Positions 1 through 7,316 of a stretch of DNA of 22,873 nt are shown here, piece after piece (the stretch's first letter is position 1; each line of letters starts with the position of its first letter). The stretch covers positions 1 through 22,873 of the forward strand of contig CAZEFK010000121.1 of NCBI GenBank assembly GCA_964511405.1, in the 5' to 3' direction. The notes beneath the pieces are model-generated. The model worked only from the letters and a program-made list of their open reading frames with translations, did no database searches and was not told the origin of the DNA. Origin of the DNA: CAZEFK01 sp964511405 (lineage in GTDB: Bacteria; Pseudomonadota; Alphaproteobacteria; Elsterales; Elsteraceae). A program made the translations under genes and the position numbers.

Positions 1-1
1 G

Positions 2-157
2 GCGGCCGCGGCCGAGCGCGGGATCGGACTGCACGCGATCGGCCGCTTTGCCCTGGCGAACGGCGGGACCGATGGCCTGGTGTTCGGCTATGGCATGATC
101 GAGGCCGGGCGGATCGGCGAGGCGGTCCGGCGCCTGGCCGACCTGCTGCCGCATTGA
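2..157 (+). CDS. MocR/PdxR-type regulator with aminotransferase fold, C-terminal end only
   Basis: Only the last 51 codons and the TGA stop are present; the start lies outside the window. The fragment reads GLHAIGRF near its start, then GLVFGYGMIE, and ends RRLADLLPH. This matches the end of the fold-type I aminotransferase domain of MocR-type regulators, which carry a GntR-like winged helix at the N-terminus and bind pyridoxal phosphate. A free-standing class I/II aminotransferase would end similarly and cannot be excluded because the DNA-binding part is missing. The gene converges with the minus-strand gene that ends 3 bases further on. Confidence 0.6.
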   Translation, partial: AAAAERGIGLHAIGRFALANGGTDGLVFGYGMIEAGRIGEAVRRLADLLPH

Positions 158-160
158 CCG

Positions 161-1751
161 CTATGGATCCAGCGCCAGGGCCGGTGCCGCGCCGGCGGCA
201 AGCCGCTCCAGCCCGGCGCGGATCCGGGCGACGGCGGATGCCCAGTCGCCGGGCCGGGCTTGGCGCACCACGCGCAGGCTCTCGTACCACAAGCACGGCG
301 CGTCCGCCGGCAGCCATCGCCAGTCGCGGTGGCTGCCCAGCATCATCCAGACCGGGCTGCCGATCGCGCCGGCGATATGGGCGAACGACGTGTCGACCGT
401 GACGGTCAGGTCGCACTGGGCGATCGCCGCCGCCATGTCGACGATGTCGTGCGGCAAGGCGGTCGCATCGTAGAGGCTGGACGGGTCGTCGAGCGCGATC
501 AGCTCGCGCCGACGCGGGTCGGGCTGCAGGTTCAGGACCGACAGGCCGGGGACCCGCAGCAGCGGCAGGATGGCGGCCGTCGGCGCCGAGCGCTGGTGGT
601 CCTGGGCCTGGGCCGGATTGCCGGCCCAGGCCATCGCCACTCGCGGCCGGGGCACGGTGGCAAGGCGCCGCTGCCAGTGCCGCAGCCGATCCTCGGGCAC
701 CGTGAGATACAGCCCGATCGGCGCGAAATCCCGGTATGAGGTCACGCAGTAGCGCAGCAGCGACATGACCGTGACGTACTTGTCCGCGCGGACCTGGGGC
801 AGCGCCGAGGCGGGGACGACCGCATCGACGCCGGCAAGGCTCGACATCAGCGGCCACAGGACGTCGGGGCAGGCGAGGACCGCGCGCGCGCCCAGGGCCG
901 AGAGCCGGGGGGCGAAGCGCGCGAAATTGACCAGGTCGCCGAAGCCCTGCTCGGGATGGACCAGGATGGTCTCGCCGGCGCAAGGCTCGCCCCGCCATTC
1001 CGGGATGCCCAGGCGCGGGCGCTCGTAGCCGGGCCGGTCCCAGCGGCGCTCCCAGGCGGCGAAGCCGGCCGCGAAGTCGCCGGCCAGCAGGTGGGCGCGG
1101 GCGGCGGCGCGCCAGGCGTCGACATGGTCGGGATCGGCGGCCAGTACGGCCGCGATCTCGGCCAGCGCCTCGGCGGTGCGGCCGAGGCCGATCAGCGCCT
1201 GGGCGCGCGGGATCCGGTAAGACAGGTTGCCGGGGCCGGCGGCCCCGAATCCGGTCGATCAGCGCCACCGCCGCCTCCAGATCGGCGGCGGTCGACAGCA
1301 GCACGACATAGTTGGTCAGCGCCGCCGTGAAGCGCGGTTCCATCAGGACGGCCTGCCGGTACATCGCCGCCGCCTCGGCGATGTGCCGCAACGCCTGCAG
1401 CGCCTCGCCCATGCGGAAACAGGCCATGGGCGCGGGCGCCGCGGCGATCGCCCGCTGCAGCCAGGGGACCGCCTCTTGCGGCCGCCCGAGGCTGAGCAGC
1501 GTGGTGCCGAGCGCCAGGCAGCCGTCAGGCAGCGCTGAGTCCTGGGCCAATGCGGCACGATAGATCGGCTCGGCCTCGGCGAAGCGGCTGGCGGTGCGCA
1601 GCGCCTCGGCGCGCGCGAACGCCTCGGAGGCGTCTAGCGACCGGATGGCTTCATCCATCCGAAGCACCGGGGAGAGGCTGAGCGCCAAGACCTCTGCTTG
1701 GAGACAGCGAGGGGCGAACAGCCCCTCGCGGTCGAGTGCCACGTCCGGCAT
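161..1751 (-). pseudogene. TPR repeat / GT9-like glycosyltransferase protein, frameshifted
   Basis: The product would be about 529 residues: TPR repeats in the N-terminal half and a glycosyltransferase-9/heptosyltransferase-like half after them. The ATG at 1751 opens one frame with TPR signatures (FAEAEPIYRAAL, GRPQEAVPWLQRAI, AAAMYRQAVLMEP). This frame is TPR-like down to about 1236. The TPR and transferase text then continues in another frame (LIGLGRTAEALAEI, HPEQGFGDLVNFAR, VTVDTSFAHIAGAIGSPVW) to the stop at 161. The second frame is blocked upstream by a TGA at 1259-1261. Dropping one G from the GGGG run at 1232-1235 joins the halves as RIRGRRP-GNLSYRI. Either the gene is broken or there is a homopolymer sequencing error. 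Such proteins usually act in glycan or O-linked sugar transfer. The gene begins 32 bases after the preceding three-gene cassette and may be co-transcribed with it. Confidence 0.75.
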
Positions 1752-1783
1752 GAAGCCGCCTGGACCAGCTGCGCACCCTCCTG

Positions 1784-2275
1784 CTAAGACAAATCGGGCG
1801 CCGCCTTCCACTGGGCAAGCGCCTCGGCCGCCAGAAGGTCGAGGAGCTCCGGATCGTCCACAGGCAGGCGCCGGATTCCGGCATGGGCCGGGTTGCCCGG
1901 CCGATCGTCCGCGTCCGGTATCGGGTCATGGACCACCCGGATCTGGCGGTCGCGACGCCTGGCTGCAGCATGGATCGCATCGACCTGGGCCCATGCGAAG
2001 ATGCTGTTCGGCCTGACATTGCGAATCCGTCGGATCGCGCGAGCCGCCGCGAGGAGCTGCGCATCCCAGTCACCATCGCACCCACCGCCAGCAAAGAACT
2101 CGATCCAGGTGACCGACAGAGCGTCCTCGCCAGGACGCAGCTGGAATTCCGTATGGGCGATCCGCTGAACCGACCCGTCTTCATTCCGGAACAGACTCCG
2201 GTTGGGCACGTTCCGCAGGACGTGATGCTCAGGCGGGATCGGCGTTTGGCTCACCGAACCACCGTGCGGGCTCAT
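1784..2275 (-). CDS. Conserved hypothetical protein, third gene of TIGR04255 cassette
   Basis: A 163-residue soluble protein that I cannot name. It has no signal peptide or membrane segment. The N-terminal part (about 20-75) is rich in beta-type sequence with TWIEFFAGGG. The C-terminal part has VVHDPIP (around 118) and the block NPAHAGIRRLPVDDPELLDLLA, which looks like the conserved core. The chosen ATG at 2275 lies 47 bases inside the end of the preceding gene; a GTG at 2254 would still overlap. The overlap suggests translational coupling with the two upstream genes. Base composition is lower in GC than in most of the window. Function unknown. Confidence 0.7.
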   Translation of the reverse strand: MSPHGGSVSQTPIPPEHHVLRNVPNRSLFRNEDGSVQRIAHTEFQLRPGEDALSVTWIEFFAGGGCDGDWDAQLLAAARAIRRIRNVRPNSIFAWAQVDAIHAAARRRDRQIRVVHDPIPDADDRPGNPAHAGIRRLPVDDPELLDLLAAEALAQWKAAPDLS

Positions 2276-2846
2276 AGGGCTGCAACACGACCGGAAGCCG
2301 CTCGATCGCCGTTTCGCCGGCGGCGCGTTCCTGGTCCTCGTCGATCCGGCAGGACAGCGCCCATCGGACCGAACCTGTCGGTAGGAACTCCAGGGTCAGC
2401 CGGTCCGGCCCCTCGGTCCATCCGGCAAGGAGATGCCCCGCAGCGGTGAGCGCCAGGCCTGGTCTCTTGCGCGGCTTGATCAACAACATGGCGCGCAGGA
2501 ATGCCGCAAACGAGCCGTCCAGGACGGGCAGGTCCCCGGCCAGCCAGTCCTCCGGATCGTGCAAGGCGTCGAGCTGGCGAAAGAGCCGCTGCCTCCAGTC
2601 CCGTTGGAGGTGGCTGGCGACCTGTGCGGTCCGGATCTTCGCCGCCACCAGTGCGTCGTAGAGTTGCTCGGCAACCGGCGGCGCATGGCTCACGACCTGC
2701 TGCTGAGAGGGCGCAGCAGCCAGCTTCAGCCGTTCAACCTGCGAGACCAGGGTCTGGGTGGGCGTGTTGCCGCCCTGCAGCAATGCTGTTGGCGTATAGC
2801 TTGCCCGACGGCTGCGAGCGACCAGGCGCTGGCCAGACAGGATCAT
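2229..2846 (-). CDS. Conserved hypothetical protein, middle gene of TIGR04255 cassette
   Basis: A 205-residue protein of unknown function. The first 60 residues are low-complexity and polar, with no signal peptide. Residues about 60-105 are likely helical (VASHLQRDWRQRLFRQLDAL). The best-conserved-looking stretch is SFAAFLRAMLLIKPRKRPGL followed by LTAAGHLLAGW and RLTLEFLPTGSVRWALSC, a beta-rich C-terminal half. The ATG at 2846 overlaps the stop of the TIGR04255 gene in an ATGA, so translation of the two is probably coupled and their products may act together. No catalytic motif could be recognised. Confidence 0.75.
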   Translation of the reverse strand: MILSGQRLVARSRRASYTPTALLQGGNTPTQTLVSQVERLKLAAAPSQQQVVSHAPPVAEQLYDALVAAKIRTAQVASHLQRDWRQRLFRQLDALHDPEDWLAGDLPVLDGSFAAFLRAMLLIKPRKRPGLALTAAGHLLAGWTEGPDRLTLEFLPTGSVRWALSCRIDEDQERAAGETAIERLPVVLQPYEPARWFGEPNADPA

Positions 2847-3586
2847 CGATCGAACAGCTCCCGGGCCTTGGGCGTGATCGCCAACTCGAACACCCTGTTC
2901 TTCTCTACCCTGAATGAGTCAAGGAGCGCAAACAGCTCTTCGTCACGTTGTGGCAGGTCGTGTTCGCGAAAGAGGTCGAGATCGAGCAGCAGCGACTCGT
3001 GGCGCGGCACGGGCGACGGAATGACACCGGAGTTTATGACGATCGCTCCGTCAATCGAGGGCAGCCCGAACTGCGCTTGAAGGCCGTAGGCGTAAAACGG
3101 GTGGAGCTCCACCGGTGCTTGAACGGCGATCGCCAGGTAATCGTCGATGTTAAACGACCCATTGTCATTGAGCGGGACGTCGATTCTATTGATATAGCGA
3201 ACCCCGAGCCGGATGATTTTCCGGTAGCCGAGCACTTTTTTGATGGTTGTCCAATCGCGCCGGAAGCGCTCGCTGAATGTCTCCCATCCGGGGTAGTCCG
3301 GCAGCTGTGCGACGGAGACGCGGTTCGGTGCGACGATGACGATCTCGGTCTGATCCTGCGTCGCGCGCCGAAAGCTCGCAGGGTGGACCGTCAGGTGCGC
3401 AGGGCCGGCCCCCGGCCCGGCCGTGACGGTCCATTGCTGAGCGACGAGCTTCTGGACGCCCGGGTAGCGGCTGCGCAACGCATCGCTTGCCTTCTCGACA
3501 AGGCCTTCGCTTGCCTGGCCCTCAACCACGACATCGATCACGGCCTCGGTGATCGGGGGACGCTTATAGGCCGGCTGGGCAATCAT
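2843..3586 (-). CDS. TIGR04255 family protein
   Basis: A 247-residue protein that resembles the sporadically distributed TIGR04255 family. Signs are the N-terminal block RPPITEAVIDVVVEG, a proline/tyrosine stretch RYPGVQK, and the central LGVRYINRIDVPL. The end of the protein (ELAITPKARELFDR) fits the family's usual length of about 250. The family has no established function. I chose the ATG at 3586 because the family's PPI.EAVI block sits near the N-terminus; a GTG at 3661 would add 25 residues of unrelated-looking arginine-rich sequence. No clear ribosome binding site precedes 3586. It is the first gene of a three-gene overlapping cassette. Hand counts of two 60-base lines inside it give 48-50% GC, against about 80% for a line in the lipid cluster, which suggests horizontal transfer. 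Confidence 0.75.
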   Translation of the reverse strand: MIAQPAYKRPPITEAVIDVVVEGQASEGLVEKASDALRSRYPGVQKLVAQQWTVTAGPGAGPAHLTVHPASFRRATQDQTEIVIVAPNRVSVAQLPDYPGWETFSERFRRDWTTIKKVLGYRKIIRLGVRYINRIDVPLNDNGSFNIDDYLAIAVQAPVELHPFYAYGLQAQFGLPSIDGAIVINSGVIPSPVPRHESLLLDLDLFREHDLPQRDEELFALLDSFRVEKNRVFELAITPKARELFDR

Positions 3587-3612
3587 GGTGCGAGCTAAAC
3601 GGCTGTGGCCCT

Positions 3613-3633
3613 TGAGTGCAACCCTGAGTGCAA
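3613..3633. repeat. Two direct copies of TGAGTGCAA, 12-bp period
   Basis: TGAGTGCAA occurs at 3613-3621 and again at 3625-3633. The period of 12 bp is close to one helical turn. The pair sits about 30-50 bases upstream of the TIGR04255 start, so it could be a direct-repeat operator for the cassette. It is short and may be chance. Confidence 0.35.
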
Positions 3634-3684
3634 TCCCGCGCCGGGGCTGCCTCAGACGCACGTTCAGTCGGTGCCGGGGATATG

Positions 3685-3810
3685 GGAGCGTGTCTCGTTC
3701 ATGGCGAGGGCAGCGAGGCTGGCCAAATCGGCCGCGGCCCGAAGGGCTGGGGCGGGCGCAGCCGCCTGGTTCGTTGCGGGGTTCCGCACGCTATCACGCA
3801 GACACGCTCC
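3685..3810. repeat. 126-bp segment bounded by perfect 11-bp inverted repeats
   Basis: GGAGCGTGTCT at 3685-3695 is matched by its reverse complement at 3800-3810. The 104 bases between hold no convincing gene. The right arm touches the stop codon of the enamidase-like gene. The size and structure resemble a small non-autonomous transposable element (MITE) or its remnant lying between the low-GC cassette and the next gene. I see no clear target-site duplication, and a single copy cannot prove mobility. Confidence 0.35.
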
Positions 3811-5006
3811 TAGCCCGGCACGACCGCCGGGATGCGCGTCGCCGGCGGCGTGTTGCGGCTGCGCCCGGTGCGCACGATGCCGTCGATGATGGTCATGCCG
3901 ACGCCGGGCAGGTCGCCCAGGCGGATGCTGTCGAGCAGCGTCGCGCCGGCCGAGTGCTGGGCGCGGTCCATGAGCACGAAGTCGGCGGCCCGCCCGACCT
4001 CGATCAGACCGCAGTCGAGCCCGCGCATGCGGGCCGTGTTGCCGGTGGCGAAGCAGACCGCGATCTCGGCCGGCACCTCGCCCAGCGACGACAGCAGCGC
4101 GATCATGCGCAGGATGCCCAGCGGCTGGACGCCGGAGCCGGCGGGCGCGTCGGTGCCCAGGATCACGCGCTCCAGCTGGCCCAGCTCGCGCGCCAGGCGC
4201 AGGGTCAGCAGCGCCGCCCGCTCGTTGCCGTTGTGCACCAGCTCCAGGCCGCGCCGGCAGCCCTCGCACAGGCAGCGGATCTGGTCGTCGGGCAGGGCGG
4301 TGTGGCCGCCATTGATGTGGCCGATGATGTCGGCATCGGCTTCCAGGACCACGTCCTTGTCGATCAGGCCCGAGCCCGGGATCGAGGGACCGCCGGTGTG
4401 GATCGTGCTCTGGATGCCGTATTTGCGCGCCCAGGCCACCATCTGGCGCGCCTCGGCGCCGGCCTTGACGCTGCCGAGGCCGATTTCGCCCAAGAGCGTC
4501 ACCCCGGCCGCCGCCAGCTCCTGGAAGTCCGACTCGACCATGCCGGTTTCGATCACCGGCGCGCCGGCCAGGACCTTGACGCCGCTCGGCCGGAACCCCT
4601 GGAAGGCGCGCTGGGCGAACACCGCCATCGCCTTCAGCCCGACGATGTCCTTGGGCCGGCCTGGGGTGTGGACCTCGCCCGCCGAGATCATGGTGGTGAC
4701 GCCGCCATGCAGGCAGCTGTCGATCCAGTTGAGCTGGCTCTGCCGCGGCGTCCAGTCGCCGGCGACCGGATGGACGTGGCTGTCGATCAGGCCGGGGGCC
4801 AGGGCGCTGCCGTTGGCGTCGATGGTGGTGGCCGCACCCTCGGTGTCGACATCCTTGGCGCGGCCGACCGCGGTGATCCGCCCGCCCTCGGCCACAAGGG
4901 TGTCGGCGTCGAGGATCGGGCGCGCGAGGTCGCCGCTCAAGAGCAGACCAATATTGCGGATGACCAGCTTGCCGGCGCTGCCGGCGGCCGGCGCGTCATG
5001 GGCCAT
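3810..5006 (-). CDS. Amidohydrolase, enamidase-like
   Basis: A 398-residue metal-dependent amidohydrolase. Signature residues seen: HVH at 77-79, Glu174 in LLGEIGLG, His203 in TIHTGG, His230 in GHINGG and Asp286 in GTDAPAG, the set expected for a binuclear metal site in a TIM barrel. The blocks GDWTPRQSQL and LHGGVTTMISAGEVHTPGRP resemble the enamidase of Eubacterium barkeri, which opens 1,4,5,6-tetrahydro-6-oxonicotinate to 2-formylglutarate in nicotinate fermentation. The real substrate here is uncertain, since no other nicotinate gene is in the window. The start at 5006 is supported by an AGGAGG site 7 bases upstream. It is transcribed alone, from a promoter with a MarR-type operator. Confidence 0.8.
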   Translation of the reverse strand: MAHDAPAAGSAGKLVIRNIGLLLSGDLARPILDADTLVAEGGRITAVGRAKDVDTEGAATTIDANGSALAPGLIDSHVHPVAGDWTPRQSQLNWIDSCLHGGVTTMISAGEVHTPGRPKDIVGLKAMAVFAQRAFQGFRPSGVKVLAGAPVIETGMVESDFQELAAAGVTLLGEIGLGSVKAGAEARQMVAWARKYGIQSTIHTGGPSIPGSGLIDKDVVLEADADIIGHINGGHTALPDDQIRCLCEGCRRGLELVHNGNERAALLTLRLARELGQLERVILGTDAPAGSGVQPLGILRMIALLSSLGEVPAEIAVCFATGNTARMRGLDCGLIEVGRAADFVLMDRAQHSAGATLLDSIRLGDLPGVGMTIIDGIVRTGRSRNTPPATRIPAVVPG

Positions 5007-5033
5007 GGCATCGCCTCCTCTTTGGGCATCGAT

Positions 5034-5070
5034 AGTCGTTAGTATGCAAACGACTTTCGGTGCTCGACAA
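5034..5070 (-). promoter_or_regulatory. Promoter and MarR-type operator of the enamidase-like gene
   Basis: On the minus strand a -35-like TTGTCG (5065-5070) and -10-like CATACT (5041-5046) are 18 bp apart. A perfect inverted repeat, AGTCGTT-N8-AACGACT (5034-5055), covers the -10. Its core TTAGTATGCAAA resembles sites bound by MarR-family repressors of aromatic catabolism (type TTAGNATGCTAA). A repressor here would block the promoter until an inducer appears. Confidence 0.5.
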
Positions 5071-5133
5071 GGGTGACGTGCCGATCGTACGGCAGGCGCG
5101 ATTCAGGGCTGGCGTCTTTTGCGCCAACCCGCT

Positions 5134-5162
5134 AAAAAAAGGGGCCGCGGTAAACGCGGCCC
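5134..5162 (-). terminator. Rho-independent terminator
   Basis: Read on the minus strand, an 8-bp perfect stem GGGCCGCG/CGCGGCCC (5142-5149 with 5155-5162) with a 5-base loop is followed by a run of seven T (5134-5140). It would end transcripts from the CFA synthase operon or from the candidate small RNA just upstream. Confidence 0.85.
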
Positions 5163-5199
5163 GAGTCTAGGGAGGAAACCACCATCTCTCGATGGTGCG
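5134..5199 (-). ncRNA. Candidate small RNA with anti-Shine-Dalgarno stretch
   Basis: A predicted transcript of about 66 nt. It begins with a 7-bp hairpin CACCATC/GATGGTG closed by a GAGA (GNRA) tetraloop (5180-5197). Then comes an unpaired 17-nt linker GTTTCCTCCCTAGACTC (5163-5179) and the rho-independent terminator. TTTCCTCCC is complementary to a ribosome binding site (GGGAGGAAA). This hairpin / CCUCC-rich single strand / terminator layout is like the alphaproteobacterial sRNAs that carry anti-SD motifs. A sigma70-like promoter is positioned to start it at about 5199. It might instead be only the 3' untranslated end of the CFA operon. No family match could be tested. Confidence 0.45.
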
Positions 5200-5205
5200 A
5201 TGCAC

Positions 5206-5234
5206 AATGTGGCGGACCGGGCGTCGGTTGCCAA
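5206..5234 (-). promoter_or_regulatory. Putative promoter of the small RNA
   Basis: On the minus strand, TTGGCA (5229-5234) is followed after exactly 17 bp by CACATT (5206-5211). The -35 fits the alphaproteobacterial CTTGGC/CTTGAC type well. The -10 is weaker. The predicted start is near 5199, right at the first hairpin of the candidate RNA. Confidence 0.4.
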
Positions 5235-5259
5235 GGGGTTTCCTGCCGGTAAATTGTTT

Positions 5260-5277
5260 GTGTGATAACAATCACAC
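5260..5277. promoter_or_regulatory. CRP-like palindrome TGTGA-N6-TCACA
   Basis: The 18-bp palindrome GTGTGAT-AACA-ATCACAC contains the exact CRP/FNR-superfamily pattern TGTGA-N6-TCACA at 5261-5276. Its centre is about 70 bp upstream of the predicted small-RNA start, a classic class I activator distance, and 13 bp or more downstream of the CFA synthase stop. As RNA it could also form a short hairpin at the end of the CFA message. Confidence 0.45.
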
Positions 5278-5289
5278 GGCCAGGCCAGC

Positions 5290-6540
5290 TCACGATGCCG
5301 GTTTGACCCGGCCATGGCCTAGGCAATAGAGGCCGACATCGATCGCACCGGCTTCGAATCCGGCCTGGCAGTAGGCCAGGTAATATTCCCACATCCGCTT
5401 GAAACTACGATCGAATCCCAGCGCCTGGATGGCCGGCCAGGCCTGTTGGAAGCGGCGCTGCCACTCCGCCAGGGTCCGGGCGTAGCTGGCGCCGAAGGTC
5501 TCCTCCGACAGCAGGCGCAGGCCAGCCTTGTCGATCTCGCGGCGCAATGCCGCAGCCGACGGCAGCATGCCGCCCGGGAAGATGTAGCGCTGGATGAAGT
5601 CGACGTCGTGCTGGTAGGTGCGAAAGCGCGACTCGGCGATGGTGATCACCTGCAGCACCGCCCGGCCGCCGGCGGCCAGCCGGTCGCCGAGGGCGGCGAA
5701 ATAGGCCGGCCAGTAGCGCTGGCCCACCGCCTCGAACATCTCGATCGACACGATCCGGTCATAGGTCCCGGCGGCGTCGCGATAGTCCTGCAGACGCAGC
5801 TCGATGCGGTCGCCGAGGCCGCACCGGGCCAGGTGGACCTGGGCATGCTGCAGCTGCGCCGGCGACAGGGTCAGGCCCGTGACCCGGCATCCCAGCCGCC
5901 CCAGCCGCTCGGCGAGGCCGCCCCAACCGCAGCCGATCTCCAGCACGCGGTCGCCATGGCCCAGCTGCAGCAGCGCGATCACGCGGTCCTGCTTGGCGGT
6001 CTGGGCATCGTCCAGCGACTGCTCCGGGTGGCTGTAGAGCGCCGACGAATAGGTCATCCCCGGGTCCAGCCAGTGGCCGTAGAACGCGTTGCCCAGGTCG
6101 TAATGGGCCGGGATGTTGCGCCGGCTGCCGCCGCGCGTATTGGCGCGCCGCCAATGGCGCAGGCGGTTGGGCAGGCGCAGCAGCCAGGATCCGGCGAGGG
6201 TCGCTTGCAGCGCCGCTTCGTTGCGCGCCGCCAGCTCGATCAGGGCGGTCAGGTCGGCGCTGCTCCAGTCGCCGTCGATATAGGCCTCGGCAAAGCCCAG
6301 GTCGCCGTGGAGCACCAGCCGGCGCAGCGCCCGCCAGCGATGCAACGTGACCTGCGCGTCGGGCCCGGGCTGGGGCGCGCGCCAATCGATGCGCCGGCCG
6401 GCCGGCGTCTCGACCACGATCCGTCCGACTGTCAGCCGGGTCAGTAGGCGGCGTAGCAGGCGTTCGGACAACGACAAGCCTGGAGATGCGGCGGCCACGG
6501 GGGCATCGGCCAGGCCGGTCAAGGGGCTTTCGCTCGTCAT
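5290..6540 (-). CDS. Cyclopropane-fatty-acyl-phospholipid synthase family protein
   Basis: A 416-residue S-adenosylmethionine-dependent enzyme that adds a methylene or methyl group to unsaturated acyl chains of membrane phospholipids. It has the full CFA architecture: an N-terminal lipid-binding domain (about 25-125) and a class I methyltransferase domain. Visible motifs are HYDLGNAFY (147), MTYSSALYS (162), the SAM motif VLEIGCGWGG (199-208), SIEMFEAVG and DFIQRYIFPGGMLPS. The position of the family's frequent Cys (YSC) is Ser here. The ATG at 6540 follows the upstream stop by 2 bases; an in-frame upstream start at 6621 would run into the preceding gene. It is the last gene of the oxidoreductase-DUF1365-CFA operon. 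Confidence 0.9.
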   Translation of the reverse strand: MTSESPLTGLADAPVAAASPGLSLSERLLRRLLTRLTVGRIVVETPAGRRIDWRAPQPGPDAQVTLHRWRALRRLVLHGDLGFAEAYIDGDWSSADLTALIELAARNEAALQATLAGSWLLRLPNRLRHWRRANTRGGSRRNIPAHYDLGNAFYGHWLDPGMTYSSALYSHPEQSLDDAQTAKQDRVIALLQLGHGDRVLEIGCGWGGLAERLGRLGCRVTGLTLSPAQLQHAQVHLARCGLGDRIELRLQDYRDAAGTYDRIVSIEMFEAVGQRYWPAYFAALGDRLAAGGRAVLQVITIAESRFRTYQHDVDFIQRYIFPGGMLPSAAALRREIDKAGLRLLSEETFGASYARTLAEWQRRFQQAWPAIQALGFDRSFKRMWEYYLAYCQAGFEAGAIDVGLYCLGHGRVKPAS

Positions 6541-6542
6541 GC

Positions 6543-7316
6543 TCAGCGCGGCTCCGCAGCGATGGTCGCCGCCGTCTCGGGTGGGGGCGGGCAGCGCCGA
6601 AAGCTCATCCCCTTCAGCCACAGCCGCAGCGCTTCCCAGTGGATGGCGGCGATCACCTTGAGCGTCAGGAAGGGATAGGCCACGGCCGTGCGCGCCAGGG
6701 CGCGATCGGTCAGCGGGCCGCGCCGCCCGGCGAAGGCGGCGGCGATCAGCAGTCCGCCGGCATCGGACCCGCGGATCGCCACCGACACGGTGTCGTCCGG
6801 CGGCACCACGCGAAAGTCGTAGCTCATGGCCATGTCCAGGAAGGGCGAAACATGAAAGCGCTTGGCGCAGGCCTGGCGCACCGGGCCGCGGCCGGCGGCG
6901 GCCGGGATCACGTAAGTGTGGCGCTGCCCGAAGGTGTTGTTGACCTCGTACAGCAGGGCCGCCAGGCCGCCATCGCGACGATGGCAGAAATAGACGCTGA
7001 GCGGATTGAAGACATAGCCCAGGATCCGCGGCAGGCAGAGCAGCCGGATCGGCCCGCCGGCGATCTCGACCCCGGCGGCGTCGAGCAGGCGCTCGACCTG
7101 GGGCCGCAGCGGCGCGCCCGAGCCGTCGCCATGGTCGCGGTCGTGGAAGGCGAACAGGTTGAAGCGGTTGCGCGAGAACAGCCGGAGCCGGGCGCCGAGC
7201 CGGTCCAGCTCGTCCAGGTCGATCGCCATCAGGAACAGCCGGTAGCGCAGGTCATGGCGGCGCGGCCGGAACCGGCGGTGGACCACCGCACCATGGTAGA
7301 GCGCCGACGCGCTCAT
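6543..7316 (-). CDS. DUF1365 family protein
   Basis: A 257-residue member of DUF1365. Family features are the N-terminal SALYHGAVVHRRF, YRLFLMAIDLDEL, the block YVFNPLSVYFCHRRDG, LYEVNNTFGQRHTYV and KRFHVSPFLDM. Its role is not established, but it constantly travels with the flavin oxidoreductase and CFA synthase genes in a lipid-modification cluster. The ATG at 7316 overlaps the stop of the oxidoreductase gene as ATGA. A longer reading to 7652 exists but lies antiparallel-frame inside that gene and looks like noise. Confidence 0.88.
   Translation of the reverse strand: MSASALYHGAVVHRRFRPRRHDLRYRLFLMAIDLDELDRLGARLRLFSRNRFNLFAFHDRDHGDGSGAPLRPQVERLLDAAGVEIAGGPIRLLCLPRILGYVFNPLSVYFCHRRDGGLAALLYEVNNTFGQRHTYVIPAAAGRGPVRQACAKRFHVSPFLDMAMSYDFRVVPPDDTVSVAIRGSDAGGLLIAAAFAGRRGPLTDRALARTAVAYPFLTLKVIAAIHWEALRLWLKGMSFRRCPPPPETAATIAAEPR

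Noticed and set aside
3605..3889. 94-codon plus-strand frame in the gap before the enamidase gene
   Set aside because: Alanine/arginine-rich, no ribosome binding site, and it runs antisense into the enamidase gene.
3585..5042. 485-codon plus-strand open frame
   Set aside because: Antisense to the enamidase-like gene, whose motifs are unambiguous on the minus strand.
5109..5126. Second stem-loop TGGCG/CGCCA beside the terminator
   Set aside because: Only five clean pairs and no T run on either strand; not called as a terminator.
5192..5290. Short plus-strand frame behind GGGAGGAAA
   Set aside because: The ribosome-binding-like sequence is simply the complement of the anti-SD stretch of the candidate RNA; the peptide shows no sensible features.
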